A stretch of DNA of 64,000 bases from NCBI RefSeq assembly GCF_963583255.1, contig NC_084817.1, positions 12,096,121-12,160,120 of the forward strand, read 5' to 3'. This DNA comes from Pyrus communis (Eukaryota; Streptophyta; Magnoliopsida; Rosales; Rosaceae). Position 1 is the first letter of the stretch. The number at the start of each line of letters is the position of its first letter. Position numbers and translations under genes: made by a program. The notes below the pieces were generated by a model, which worked only from the letters and a program-made list of their open reading frames with translations, was not told the DNA's origin and searched no databases. Shown piece by piece: positions 1 to 10,566 of this stretch.

Positions 1-1640
1 TCGGCAATACGAATAACTAATTCCTTATAAGTAGCTTTTGTAGAAGACGGCACCCTACATTCCCACGCGCATTTGCGTAAGCCAAGATCCCACGCGCATT
101 CTCACCTTTTCCTCTGACTCCCCCACCTCCCCAGGATTTCCCTTCCCCAAACCACCATGGTTGTTGATTTGGATTTTCTTTTTATGCACTTAGATTTCGG
201 TTATTTTTGTTCTAAGCATTTTGTGTCTCAGGTTGCCTTGAGTTTGATCTCAGTTTCCTCTGAGTTTATCGCATAGCTTCTTTCTATGCCTTGTTCTTCC
301 GGGTGGTGGCGACAAATTTGCGACAGTGGTGTAGCTGTTTTGCTGGAGGTGGTTGTTTTACATTTTCATGTCTAGGTTTTTCTGTTTGTTTGTTGTTGTG
401 GGCTCCTCACTCTGGGCCCATTTTATTGTAATTTTCTTTTATAGAGTTCGGCTTTTGCTTGTTTATTTTGAACTCTCTCTTTTGAAATTGTCCTTACTTC
501 ATAGTAGTTTTCTTTTCCATAAAATTTACTTTGATTGACAAAGGAAAAAAAAAAAAAAAAAAACTTGGACTACCTTATTGGTAATCCAAGAAATTTTTAA
601 CTTGGCAGGGGCAACTATTAAGTCTACACTTAAAAAACACGTTTATAATGTTTCTCGATGAATTTAATTTGAAACAAAACCCATCTGCGTTGCTTTTCCT
701 AATTTCTCCTTTTTCTGTGATTGGAGGAAACGAAGCTTTCCTCATTTGCAATCCATGTATGTATTCCAACCAGACAACACTGCACCCGAGTCAAATGAAA
801 TTCATATAAGCTTTTTCACAAGGTTAAACTGATATATCCGAGGTTTTGTGTTCGATTTCTTATTCCTCTAAACAGTAGCGTCCCATATGTATCATGCTTA
901 ACGACTTGAATCAACTTTTTGGCAAACTTAATGGTGATGGGGCAAAATAGGAAACTAAAAATGGGTCAAGGGACCATATCATTACTTCTAAGAAACAATA
1001 TGGGATTCGATTGTACTTTCAGGGGCATTGTATCAATTAAACCTATAAAAATTTGGCTACAAAAATTTTGTTAATGGGTGTTGATTTCCGCACCAAATTT
1101 CCCCCCTTTTTGTACAACACATTTTTCTTGATTTTTGTTCTTATTCTACTTTGATCTAATCATTACAAAATGTGTCCAAAGTCAAAGCATCCGACCAAGA
1201 ACAGTAAGTAGTGAATTAAGCCCCCATAGTCCATGATCTCATAATTGTTTCCGAGGACTAATAATATAGCAATCTTTTAGAGATTTGCAGAGGATTTGTA
1301 TGCCCATAAATCGGTGAAAACGAAGATTTGCAGAGGATTTAAATGATCTTAAGGCAATGAAACCAAAGATTTCCAGTATTCTTCTTCTGTTCGTCTTTGG
1401 GGTTGACATGGACTTGAGCTATTCAAAAGAAAATCTTTGCAGGGAAACGTATAATCCTTGTAAATTTATTGATTGGTTGCTCAGCAAAGCCTTGTCCTTG
1501 TACACCAGAGGCTAGTCACCTTCATGCTAGATTTTTTTTGTAGACCTTACCGGAACATACTCAACGTGTACTTTGTTGATTTATACAATTTTCAAACGAT
1601 CCAATGATGAGCTAGAATTATGATAATGATTGGGCCTGAA
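1..1640. other. Anonymous AT-rich sequence with a poly-A-tailed segment
   Basis: I recognise no gene. A T-rich stretch up to about 540 ends in a run of about 19 A at 546-564, preceded by ATAAAATTT-like sequence. This could be the 3' end of a LINE or another retroposed transcript, but I could not find a target duplication. From 565 to 1640 there is only low-complexity, stop-rich DNA, with a short direct repeat (AGATTTGCAGAGGATTT) near 1280 and 1325. The short reading frames here look like chance. Confidence 0.4.
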
Positions 1641-1669
1641 ATTTAGAATTTGGGCTGACAAGAAATAAA

Positions 1670-3300
1670 TCAAGAAAGGAACGCTGTAATGCCAGAGATT
1701 CGACCGAGTCCTAATAGAACTCGAAGCTCGGAGATCTCCAGTGAGGCTTGAGGTGAAACTCGATAGTCCAGCCGTCGATCGAACTTGGATTTAGTTCCAT
1801 TGAATTTTATGAGGGTTAGTTACATGTCTATAGCCGATTATGAACAAGAGTTGCGAAATCTGACAGAGTAGTGTCCATGATTTAGGGACAATGAACAAGA
1901 GAAGAAGAAACAATTTATTGCGGGACTTAACCGGTTAATCCTGACTTGTGCGCCTATGCTGTGGTGAATGATGAGGCAACTTATTAGTCTGCTTTCCGTA
2001 TTGCTCAGAGAGTGGAACAGGTGAACAACAGAAAGAAAGAAAGAAAAACAAGCTTTGAAGGCAGCGGACCAGCGCCGGTTCTGAGAATTTGGGGGCCCTA
2101 GGCGAGTTTTCAAAGTGGGGCATCTGACTCTCGACCCTTTGTACATTGACACGTGTAAAAAAAAAAAATCACTAAATACATGAAAAGTCTATTTCTAATC
2201 AAATATCATTAAAAATTAATATATATAAAAAAAAAGGAAAGATATACAAACATTACTCAAATATTACCCGTCTCGCGTTTTTAGATGCAAATGCACTTAT
2301 TAAGTTTACATAATCTAATTTTTCAATCAATTCAAACCAAAACAGAAGTCCCTACCCAGTATGCCAAATTCCAATCATTTTCTATTGTTACAATGTTACT
2401 TATTACATTCAATAAATGAATGAATGGTTGGATTACAGAGACAACATCTTACAACTAGGGAAAATACTAGAGTGAAGAGGATTGTAATTTTCGTATATGT
2501 GCCTAGGCGGACGATGCAGATTTGAATAATTTCTTATATATTATATAAACTAATTAATTTGAAATTTTTCAAAAAGGTGAGAGTTTTAGTCTTTTAAGTA
2601 CATAATAAAAATATATATGGTGTGATCTTAAAATAGGGTAATAAGACCCCATAAAAATAAACATAAAGGTGATATTAAGAGAGAAGCAAAAAAGTAAAAA
2701 TAAGATGGTGGGGATTATTTGAAAAGGAGAAGATGTGCAGCTATATAAAAAAAAAAAAGATGGTGGGACCATCTTAAGTAAAATCATGCAATTAAAATGA
2801 TGTTGGGAATTAGGTTGTCTTCTTTCTTGCGCGAGGTCGACCCTGCAACAAAAGATTTTCAGATTCCAGCGTTTACATATAAGCCCGCATAGCTCCCCTC
2901 TATCCCCGTCCAGACTTGCCTAGCTCCGCCTAAAAATTGGGGGCCCTAGGCGGGCGCTTACTCCGACTACCCTTAGGGCTGGCTCTGTAGCGGACTTGGT
3001 AATAAGTTCAAGGAAGCTTTGTCCATTGGTGGCATGAAACAGAAAACTGCATTAAAGAGAGTAAAAGTCAATTGGAAATGTTTATTTCTCAGAAAGTGGA
3101 TCAAGGAGTGGTTCTTCCAGGAAGGACCTTATTCCCTTGTGCATTACCTGTTTCGCTTATCATGATGGTGAATGTAGGTCCCGATACAAATTATGTTTCA
3201 ATTGTAGTTAGTAAGGACATTAACAGAGGAATTGTCTTAATCCTAAGCAGAGTTTTGGGATGTCTTTTGGTATGACTCAACATGCAGATATTTTTATTAC
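1670..3300 (+). pseudogene. Chromovirus-like Ty3/gypsy gag remnant, split by a hAT MITE
   Basis: Decayed capsid gene of a Ty3/gypsy retrotransposon. At 1823-2069, frame-hopping translation gives MSIADYEQELRNLTE, then a segment like QEKKKQFIAGLNRL, which match the conserved middle of plant gypsy gag (normally ADYE..F..LSR and ..RF..GL). The reading resumes at 2996 after a 918-bp insertion. A CCHC zinc knuckle is visible at 3140-3220 (CITC, then HDGEC, then LCFNC and GH), but its frame contains stops. The gene is dead, with several frameshifts and stops. The downstream protease belongs to the same element. Family assignment is by motif only. Confidence 0.7.
2070..2987. mobile_element. Non-autonomous hAT transposon (918 bp)
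   Basis: The ends are imperfect terminal inverted repeats: CAGCGCCGGTTCTGA at the left, and CAGAGCCAGCCCTAA as the reverse complement of the right. They are flanked by an 8-bp target duplication, CAGCGGAC at 2062-2069 and TAGCGGAC at 2988-2995 (one mismatch). An 8-bp duplication with CAG-type ends is diagnostic of hAT elements. Near both ends lies the same-strand motif GGGGGCCCTAGGCG. The interior has no transposase and is AT-rich. Removing it restores continuity of the surrounding gag sequence. Confidence 0.85.
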
Positions 3301-3499
3301 AAATTTGCCATATTACTTTACTTCCTAGCCATATCAGCTGATTTATTTGTAGGGTCATTAGTTTTATCAGCCAAATTAGCCTATGTACCACTCACAGGCC
3401 CAGCCGACTTATCCCCAGGCGTAATAGACTTCTCAGCAGGGACAAACTAGTAGTGCATCTTCAGGTAGTTGTGGCCAAGATAATAGACATGGTAGAGGA

Positions 3500-3827
3500 A
3501 TTCAGAGTCAACGTACTCGTAGTGGTCGTATAGTGGTGAAGCCAACAGTCATGGAGGAGCAGATGAGGATCTCAATGTCATAAATGGTACGTTAAATGCT
3601 TTTGGTTATTTAGCCAGAGTATATATTGATCCTGAAGCTACCCATCCTTATATTTTTCCATAATTTGCACAAATGGCGAATACATATCCTACACCACTTG
3701 ATCAAGAATTTGAGTTATCTATTTCTACTGGTGAAGTATTTAAAATCCGTTGGGAATTTAAAAATTGCCCAATCTTTGTGGGTGCTAAACTTATGGAAAC
3801 AGACATTCTTCCCCTCAATCCTGTTTG
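3500..3827 (+). pseudogene. Chromovirus-like aspartic protease remnant (RVP_2 type)
   Basis: Retroviral-type aspartic protease fragment following the gag remnant. In-frame translation of 3614-3822 reads GYLARVYIDPEATH, then PYIFP, a stop, FAQMANTYPTPLDQEF, and ends CPIFVGAKLMETDILPLN. This is the plant gypsy RVP_2 arrangement, normally ARVLFDSGATHSFI ... CPVTIGGRELPADLIVLD. The catalytic D-S/T-G-A motif is changed to DPEA (Asp codon at 3628) and a stop follows, so it is inactive. The match ends abruptly at about 3822 where another element's LTR begins, so the rest of the pol gene was displaced or lost. Confidence 0.75.
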
Positions 3828-4401
3828 TGGGACCATGGTTTTTCAGGGCTGGAGTAAGGTTGATCCGAATGTAGTTACTTTAGAAGTTTGGTCATGGATT
3901 CGCCATCTTCAGGCAGAGCTGTATAGATAGAGTAGCGGTGCCACCATTACTTTACTCCAGGCACTAGGTGAAGTCCTAGAGACTTTGCTAGATGACCATG
4001 CTTGTTCTAGAAGACAGGCAATCTGATCTGGATATGAACTTAATCAGATTCTATAAGTCATAGAGTTTCTACAATTTAGGAATTGGCATGCGTCACAAGT
4101 AATCATAACTCCTAAGAGGATGCAATATCTACTCCTAGATACCTTCTAGGATTCTCCCGACTTAGACGACGATTCTATCCTAAAAAGGTCTTTCCCCAAG
4201 GTATAAATACACCCATCTAGGGTTCATTTATGGTAACGCAATGCCCACTGATTGACTCTAAAATCATTAACCGTTGGAGAGCTTTTGGCCAGTATCCCTT
4301 GTTCGACTTAGCGATTGCTTACAATTGTTTCATTGTTTTGCAGGTTGTTCGAGTTTGGGCTTAACCACCACTCACGGCGGTGCGCAAATTTGGTTCCAAC
4401 A
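3828..4401 (+). repeat. 5' LTR of the Tat/Ogre-type element
   Basis: It begins just after the chromovirus protease homology stops and ends ...TTCCAACA before ATTGGTGCTTCCATTGAGAG (4402-4421), a segment I recognise as the LTR/primer-site boundary of this type of plant gypsy element. A TATA-like box (GTATAAATACA) lies at 4201-4211. The stretch 3830-4230 recurs, diverged, at 12639-12813 (same strand) and at 12832-13200 (opposite strand), which supports it being a dispersed LTR. The exact 5' boundary is uncertain by several bases. Confidence 0.65.
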
Positions 4402-5000
4402 ATTGGTGCTTCCATTGAGAGTGAACTTATATTCCTCCCAATGGCTTTGTCGCCTCCTAAGGCGATACCCACTAGGAGCATGATGGCATTGTCACCATAG
4501 ATGAGATGTGGAAAAACGTCATGGAAATTTGTTTATCTCTATAAGGTGTCTGGCGAAGCCCACTAACTAGAGAACCTACCAGACTTGCAAATATAAAGGC
4601 ACGCGCCAAAGACCTTAAAGAAACTGTTTTCTGTTTCGAGGAATTGCCTACCCAAAGGATGGAAGTCATCGATCTGACATTCGAGGAGTCATCTCGATGC
4701 CCTATCCCCGAAAAACACCGTAGAAAATCTAGAAGGCTATCAGGTCTCCATCATGTTTGGTGATTGAGGGAGGAGTATCACTTGAGCTAAACTGTATATA
4801 CATCGAGCAAGAATATCTAGAAAACACCCAAAAAGAAAGAAAGACGGCTTGCCAGAAACCAAGAATGGTGCCACTGTCAACAAGCCATGGACAATTGATT
4901 CTAACATTCTGGTGTTTTACTGTCGAATATGGGGATTCTCGACAACATCAACTAGGGGAAGACAACCCTTTACACCTTTAATGGGGCACTGGTGTGATAT
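4402..5000 (+). pseudogene. Gag region of Tat/Ogre element (highly decayed)
   Basis: The segment lies between the LTR/primer site and the protease, where gag belongs. A possible start is at 4441 (MALSPPKAIPTRSMMALSP, then a stop). Only short open stretches remain and I cannot align it confidently to gag motifs, so the call rests mainly on position. Confidence 0.4.
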
Positions 5001-5243
5001 TTGGGAACAGTGAAGGTGGCGGTCAAAGCAGAACCTTATAACTATCTAATGACTTTCCACGTAATGGATTGCTTGACTCCCCACAACGCCATCCTCGCCT
5101 GGAACTGGTTACATAAGATGAAGGTTTTTTCGTCCAGTTATTACTAGTTACTTGGCTCTTGGCAGAGTAAGAGAATTAAAAGGAGATCAATTAGCAGCGT
5201 GTTGCTGCGTTGTCGAAACATGAACATTATCAGAAAAGGTGAA
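5001..5243 (+). pseudogene. Protease remnant of Tat/Ogre element
   Basis: Translation of about 5012-5120 gives MTFHVMDCLTPHNAILAW, then NWLHKMK. This matches the C-terminal part of Tat/Ogre proteases (consensus F.V.D...YNAILGRPWLH.M.A). The catalytic Asp motif upstream is not recognisable. Further on, GRVRELKGDQLAA matches the VGEIRGDQ..AR stretch that precedes RT in this family. The reading continues after the solo LTR at 6678 (QNSSTRMDELA), joined across the GTGAA duplication. Confidence 0.7.
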
Positions 5244-6677
5244 TGATAGGATTTTTACCACCAACAAAAGTAGGGATAAAAACACATGAAATACTTGCAA
5301 GAGTACAAGGTTGTTATAGTATAGCAGCTCAAGCAAAGTTGTTTTCCACAAAGATTGAATGAATAACCCGTATTTATACTAATTCTTAGCTAATTATTTA
5401 GAACAAAGTTGTGAAAAGGATGATTTAGGAATTTAAAATAATAAAAACGAATTTAAATAAAAAACAATTAAAAAAATTAACTAGAAACCAATTTCAAGAA
5501 AATCGATTTGTAAAAGCCCTAGGGTTCAGCTGTCACCTTAACAATCCTATATAGTTCTTCTAAGTACTTATGAATTACCCATGCATATTTTGAAGGCTAG
5601 GTTTTCCTAATATATATCCTACTTGGAACCTCCAACATAGAACGTATATCTAACATACAACCCGTCCGGACGTTCGGATTAAATCTGAACATGAAAGACT
5701 CATTATGCTTTATGAAAACCCTTTGGAAAACCATGCAACCCTTAAGACGTGGTGTTCATCCTAAAATTACAATTATTAATCACAAGAAGCCAGCGCCAAT
5801 TTCAGGGAACCTTCTGACCAAAATTGCATCAAATTACTTTTCTAAAGATCCTAATGGTGGCCAATCATCAAGACAATTAGATAGTTTAAAACAACGATTA
5901 ATAATTCAAAACATGCATGCATAATATCATAAGTAAATTGAAAAGAAACTACATATTCTTGCTAAGGCTCAAAGCCTCGCCCTAGCAAAATAAATTAGTT
6001 ATGAACAATCATAAAACAAAATATTATTGAGAATAAGGATAGAAAACACCTAGAAAATAACTTGAATTGTCAAAGGTTTGTGTCTCCTCCTCCCCTCTCC
6101 TATTTTAACCCTAATGGCTAAAAATCTTATTTAAACTACTACAAAATAAAACCCTAAAAGGTCTTAGAATATAACTAGGAAACATAATGAAATAATAAAA
6201 CAGAAAATAAAAGGTTTCCTATTTGAACTAAAATTCGGATTTCTCAGAAAATCACAATTTTGACCGACCAAATCAACTCCGATTTGGTCCCAAAATGTCT
6301 CTTTTGAAAGCTAGAGACGTCCTCTACAAATCCTCAGAAGGAATATTCTTCAAAATATGCCACCTTGACCTCTAAAATACCCAAAACGTCCAAACACATC
6401 AATCTGAGAAAGCTGGGCGCTGGGGCTTAATTTCATCACCACGGTCAAACGGCTTGGTAGAAAATTCTGAAATTTTGATACAATCATTTTGAAAGACTCA
6501 CGAGCATCCTCCAATTGGAATCACTCCAAAATTAATCCGTTTGATCACTTTTTGCTCCAGAGGAAGTCGAATGTCCTACATTAAGAATGTAAATCAAAGT
6601 ATCAAAATTCTACCTAAATAACAAATAAATTAATACTAAGAATAAGGTAAAATATATGGTAAAATATCGACTCATCA
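5244..6677 (-). mobile_element. Solo LTR (Athila-like gypsy), 1434 bp
   Basis: On the minus strand it starts TGATGAGTCGATATTTTACC and ends ...AAATCCTATCA, with canonical TG/CA ends. It is flanked by a perfect 5-bp target duplication GTGAA (5239-5243 and 6678-6682). No internal domain is present, so it is a solo LTR left by recombination between two LTRs. It sits inside the gypsy polyprotein between the protease-side linker and the RT. The ORF at 5691-5924 falls inside the LTR and is not a gene. Confidence 0.85.
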
Positions 6678-6689
6678 GTGAACAAAACT

Positions 6690-7792
6690 CTAGCACCCGC
6701 ATGGATGAATTAGCATAGTAATCACAATCAGGGAGTGAGCAGACTAGTTACAAAGAATTTGACCTAGATCTTGACCCTCAAAATGATGATACACTAGAGT
6801 GAAAGGTAGACAAAGACGCTGTAGACATTAACCTTGATCTTGACAAACTAGAACGAAAAGCCAAGATCAGCTCAAAACTAACTGACCAAGAGAATGAACT
6901 GTCAACCAACTTCCTACAAGCTAACAAAGACGTTTTCGTGTGGTCAGCAGAGGACATGCTTGGAATGGATCCTTTTATGGTCTACCATTTTCTCCACCTG
7001 GACCCAATTTCCAGACCAGTTATCCAACGTAAGCAGAAACACGGAATAGAACGCAATAAGATTATAAAGGTGGAGATAGCCAAACTAAAGGACGCCCAAT
7101 TTATTGTAGAAGTCCACAACCCAAACTGGCCAGCGAAGGTTGTGCTAGTGCAAAAAGAAGAATGGAAAGTGGAGAGTATGCGTGGATTTGACCGACTTGA
7201 ACAAAGCTTGCCCAAAGGATCTATACCTAATTCCACGGATCGACCTATTGGTAGACTTAACCGCGGGACACGAACTCTTAAGCTTTATGAATGCTTACGA
7301 ATTAAGAATGCATGGACAACACACCAACGACTCGTCAACCGAATCTTTAAGGAGAAGATCAGAGACACAATGAAAGTTTACATGGATGACATGGTTGTCA
7401 AGAGTGAAAAGAAGAAGGACCATATAACACATCTCCAAGACTCGTTTGACCTACTCCAAAAGTACAACATAAAGCTGAATCGAGAAAAGCGTACCTTCAA
7501 AGTAGCATCATGTAAATTCTTGGGTTACATGGTTACTAAGTGTGGAATTGAGGCTACAGATCAAGGCCATCATAGAGATGAGATTGCCCAAAACCATGAA
7601 GGAAATATAAAGCCTAACAGGGCAAGTAATAGCCCTCAACAGATACTTTTCACGATTCATCGATAAGTGCAAACTGTTATTTACGGCAATAAAGAAGAGC
7701 AATGGTCTACTTTGGACAGATGAATGCAAAGAAGCCTTCATGAATTTCAAAGAATAACCTTTCAAACTCCTGTTGCTATGCAAACCAGTTGA
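6690..7792 (+). pseudogene. Reverse transcriptase of Tat/Ogre element (internally deleted)
   Basis: Polymerase domain of a Ty3/gypsy element. At 6938 onward it reads WSAEDMLGMDPFMVYHFLHL, then PVIQRKQKHGIERNKIIKVE, the N-terminal RT lead-in of Tat/Ogre pol. A second frame gives DLNKACPKDLYLIPRIDLLV, then DLTAGHELLSFMNAY (RT motifs). The catalytic YMDDM lies near 7380 in KVYMDDMVVKSEKKKDH. The stretch between SFMNAY and the residues equivalent to LKNAG (about 45 residues, including the palm substrate motif) is missing. After a frameshift the connection domain reads ALNRYFSRFIDKCKLLFTAI, then LLWTDECKEAF. The domain is interrupted at 7793 by a solo LTR. It is not functional. Confidence 0.85.
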
Positions 7793-10018
7793 TGATAGGA
7801 GCATATTCATGCGACTTAATTAGCTTGTTCTCGTGCATTTATGTTGTGTTTACTTAGCTATTTTAGTGTTTAAGACTACTTTTGTGTATTTTCAGATTAT
7901 AAGGCCAAAGTGTGCAAGAAGATGCAAATTGGAGTATTTTGGAGCGAAAGAGGAATGAATGAGTTGAAGATTTGAAGAAACGACGAATTCCTACTCCAAC
8001 GATGAATTCCTACCAAAACGAGAATTCCTACTCAAACAAGGTTTCCTACTTGAAGTAGGAAAGTTAACCCTAGGTTTCCCGTTTTGGTAACCTTTCCTAA
8101 ACTTAAACGTCCGTATTTTCTAGCCACTTTGAAGGCCTTGTAGGCACTTTAGGACACAAAACCAAGGCCCTAGCCCAATTACACAACCTTGCCGTGCCTT
8201 AACCCTAATTCCCTTCCCTTGCCGTGCAAGGGGGGGGCACTTTTGTCCAATGTTGTGCAATTAAACCCTATTTCCCTCTCCTAACCTAACCCTAGCCGCA
8301 CCTTGCAGCCATCCCTTTAATTTCTGATTTAAATCCCTAATTCTAGCAGCCTTTAATTTAATTTTAGTTAATAAAAATAAGCTAGGGTTTGAATTTCTTA
8401 AACCCTACACATTTTTACAACCTAGCCGCACATTATTCTCTATTCTCCCATTCATTCTATTCGGCCTTCACACACAAAATCATGCAGCCACCATCCCATT
8501 ATTCAATCCCAAAATCCGTAACTCCCATCCAGAGGACAAAACCTAATTTCCTTAAAAAAGCCGTGGCCCCCATTTATCATGCACCCTAAGAAACCAAACA
8601 AAAGTTTTCAACCCGTAGCCACCATCCCATTTATTTTTCTTACCTTTGCCGTGCATTCCAAAAATCATGCACCCTAATTCTCATTAAGCCGTCACTTCCC
8701 ATTGATTCGAATCAGCCATTAACCCTAATACTCTCCCATTCTCTCCCTTGTGCCGCAGCCACCATAACCCAAAAACCACCTATTCCAGCCATTTTTCCAA
8801 CCTGTCCGCTGCCTTCCCACCCTTGCAGCCACCTTACACACCTTCCTACACCACCCCATAACCTTGCCGCACCACCAAACCTCCCTAAATCCATCCCCAA
8901 ATCAGAAAAACCTCCAGAAATTCCCTAGACCATCTCTGCCGCAATAAGGAAAGGAGAAAGAGGAGCTTGGACGCGCCGAAATTCAAGTGGAATCGTTGGG
9001 CGTTCTAGGTGTAATCAATCCTTTGTGCTTTATGTTTAAATTCAATTGTATTTCTCTTTTTGTGAACATGAGAGGCTAAACCCCTATTTAGCTAGGGGGT
9101 GATTCAAAACCATGTTTATGCTTGCAATATGATTTGATTACTTTTGGTTGGAATTTCATGAATGGTGAATTCAATTTGTTTAACTGCTTGATCGATAACT
9201 TATTTATGTATGTTGATTGAGAGTGCACGCTTAATTTTCATGCATGAATATGACGCTAGAATATAAGTGAGTTTCACCTAATAGTTATGAACTTATATTC
9301 ACGAGTAGTGGAGGTTGCTTATAAACAATCGCGTTAAATGAATTCTTGGCACTAGTTTCATGCTCATCATAGTAACGAATGCCTCGTCGACACTTATAGT
9401 TTTCATGATGCTTAATGATCTTTGATTGTATCTTTATTGTGCTTTTCACGTAAAGGACTTTTGGAGAATGTTTTGAATTGCGTTGCACTAACCCATCCAA
9501 TTCATTAACTTAAGGAAAACTTGACGGTTAATTTAAGCGGACCTAATTAACCTGGGGTGTTGAGTTTCATAATTCATCGAAAGACCAACTGAAAATCAAA
9601 TTGTATGCAAGTGTGACATGTGTGGAGAAGAACCTTCTAGCTAGCATTCATCCATATTTTCATCACATTCATATTTACATTCTGCCTTTAAATTACAATC
9701 TGTGCATTTAGTTTAATTTCGTCAAAACCTCAATCCCCCTTTACTTTAGTGTCTAATTTAGTTAGAAAGTGTCTGAGTCTGTGTTTATAAGTGTTTTGTA
9801 TTCTTTGAGTCTTTTGATTTGTTTTAGTGTTTTATTGTTTAGTTTTGCATTCTTTGAGTCTAGTTTAGTGTTTTTAACGTTTGTTTTACGTTTTTGAGTC
9901 AGTTTCCAAGTGATTTAGTAATCCCTCCTAATCCCCGGTCTAGAACGATCCCTACTTGCATCTTTACTACAATTGTCAAAAGAGGGTTTTAATTTGTGTG
10001 CTTAATTAGTTCGCATCA
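7793..10018 (+). mobile_element. Solo LTR of the gag-protease gypsy family, 2226 bp
   Basis: It starts TGATAGGAGCATATTCATG and ends ...TAGTTCGCATCA, flanked by a perfect 5-bp duplication GTTGA (7788-7792 and 10019-10023). It matches the LTRs of the complete element at 23084-32047 along its length, for example the 3' motif CAATCCCTCCTAATCCCCGG and ACGATCCCTACTT. It splits the connection/RNase H part of the Tat/Ogre pol. It has no coding content; the P-, H- and S-rich reading frame at 8389-8589 is LTR sequence. Confidence 0.9.
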
Positions 10019-10023
10019 GTTGA

Positions 10024-10566
10024 CAGAGAAGACTTATACTTGTACTTGGTTGTATCTGACTGTGTGGTAAGTGCAGCTTTGATCCGAGAAGACTTGGGGG
10101 GAGCAGAAATCGGTATACTACATTTCAAAAGCTCTTCTCAAACCATAGATGAGATATCAAAAAATGGAAAACTCATCATGGCACTGGTAACAATAGCTAG
10201 AAAACTCTACATGATGGAGTATTCGCTGAGATCCATCTTACATAGCCCTGACGCTTCGTCTAGAGTCACTAAATAGGCTATTGAACTAGGGTGACACGAG
10301 ATAATATATCGACCCAGGACATTAATCAAGAGTCAAGTGCTAGCGAACTTTGTAGTTGAATTCACACCAGTATCTTGAAATACCGCGGACAAAGTAAGTC
10401 CTCAATACCTTCCAGAAAATCCCCATCTTTGGAAGCTTTACATAGATGGATCGTCTAACATACATGGGGCTGGAATAGGAATGGCACCTGCAAACACCAG
10501 AGGGATCTATACTCGAATAGGCCTTGAAACTTGGGTTTAAGGTAAGCAAAAATGAAGCAGAGTATG
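10024..10566 (+). pseudogene. RNase H domain of Tat/Ogre element
   Basis: Continues the polyprotein after the solo LTR. DREDLYLYLVVSDCVVSAAL, then IREDLGGAEIGILHFKSSSQ match the gypsy LYLYLA.S..AVSAVL.RE block. KNGKLIMALVTIARKLYMME and LRSILHSPDASSRVTK match the rest of that domain. A second RNase H follows: LYIDGSSNIHGAGIGM with the catalytic DGSSN motif, then LGFKVSKNEAEY, which is cut off at the copia LTR. Stops after TK and between the domains make it dead. Confidence 0.85.

Larger units (their letters stand above)
3828..10566 (+). mobile_element. Degenerate Tat/Ogre-type Ty3/gypsy element
   Basis: A 5' LTR (3828-4401) is followed by a primer-binding-like segment and decayed gag, then protease, reverse transcriptase, connection and RNase H in the usual gypsy order. 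Two later solo LTRs (5244-6677 and 7793-10018), each with a perfect 5-bp target duplication, interrupt it. Reading across them restores the polyprotein. The RNase H stops at the codons for NEAEY at about 10566, where a copia LTR begins; no integrase is seen. All domains carry stops or frameshifts, so the element is dead. Confidence 0.8.

Noticed and set aside
353..538. 61-codon ORF rich in Phe and Leu
   Set aside because: T-rich DNA before a poly-A run; no domain and no coding signal.
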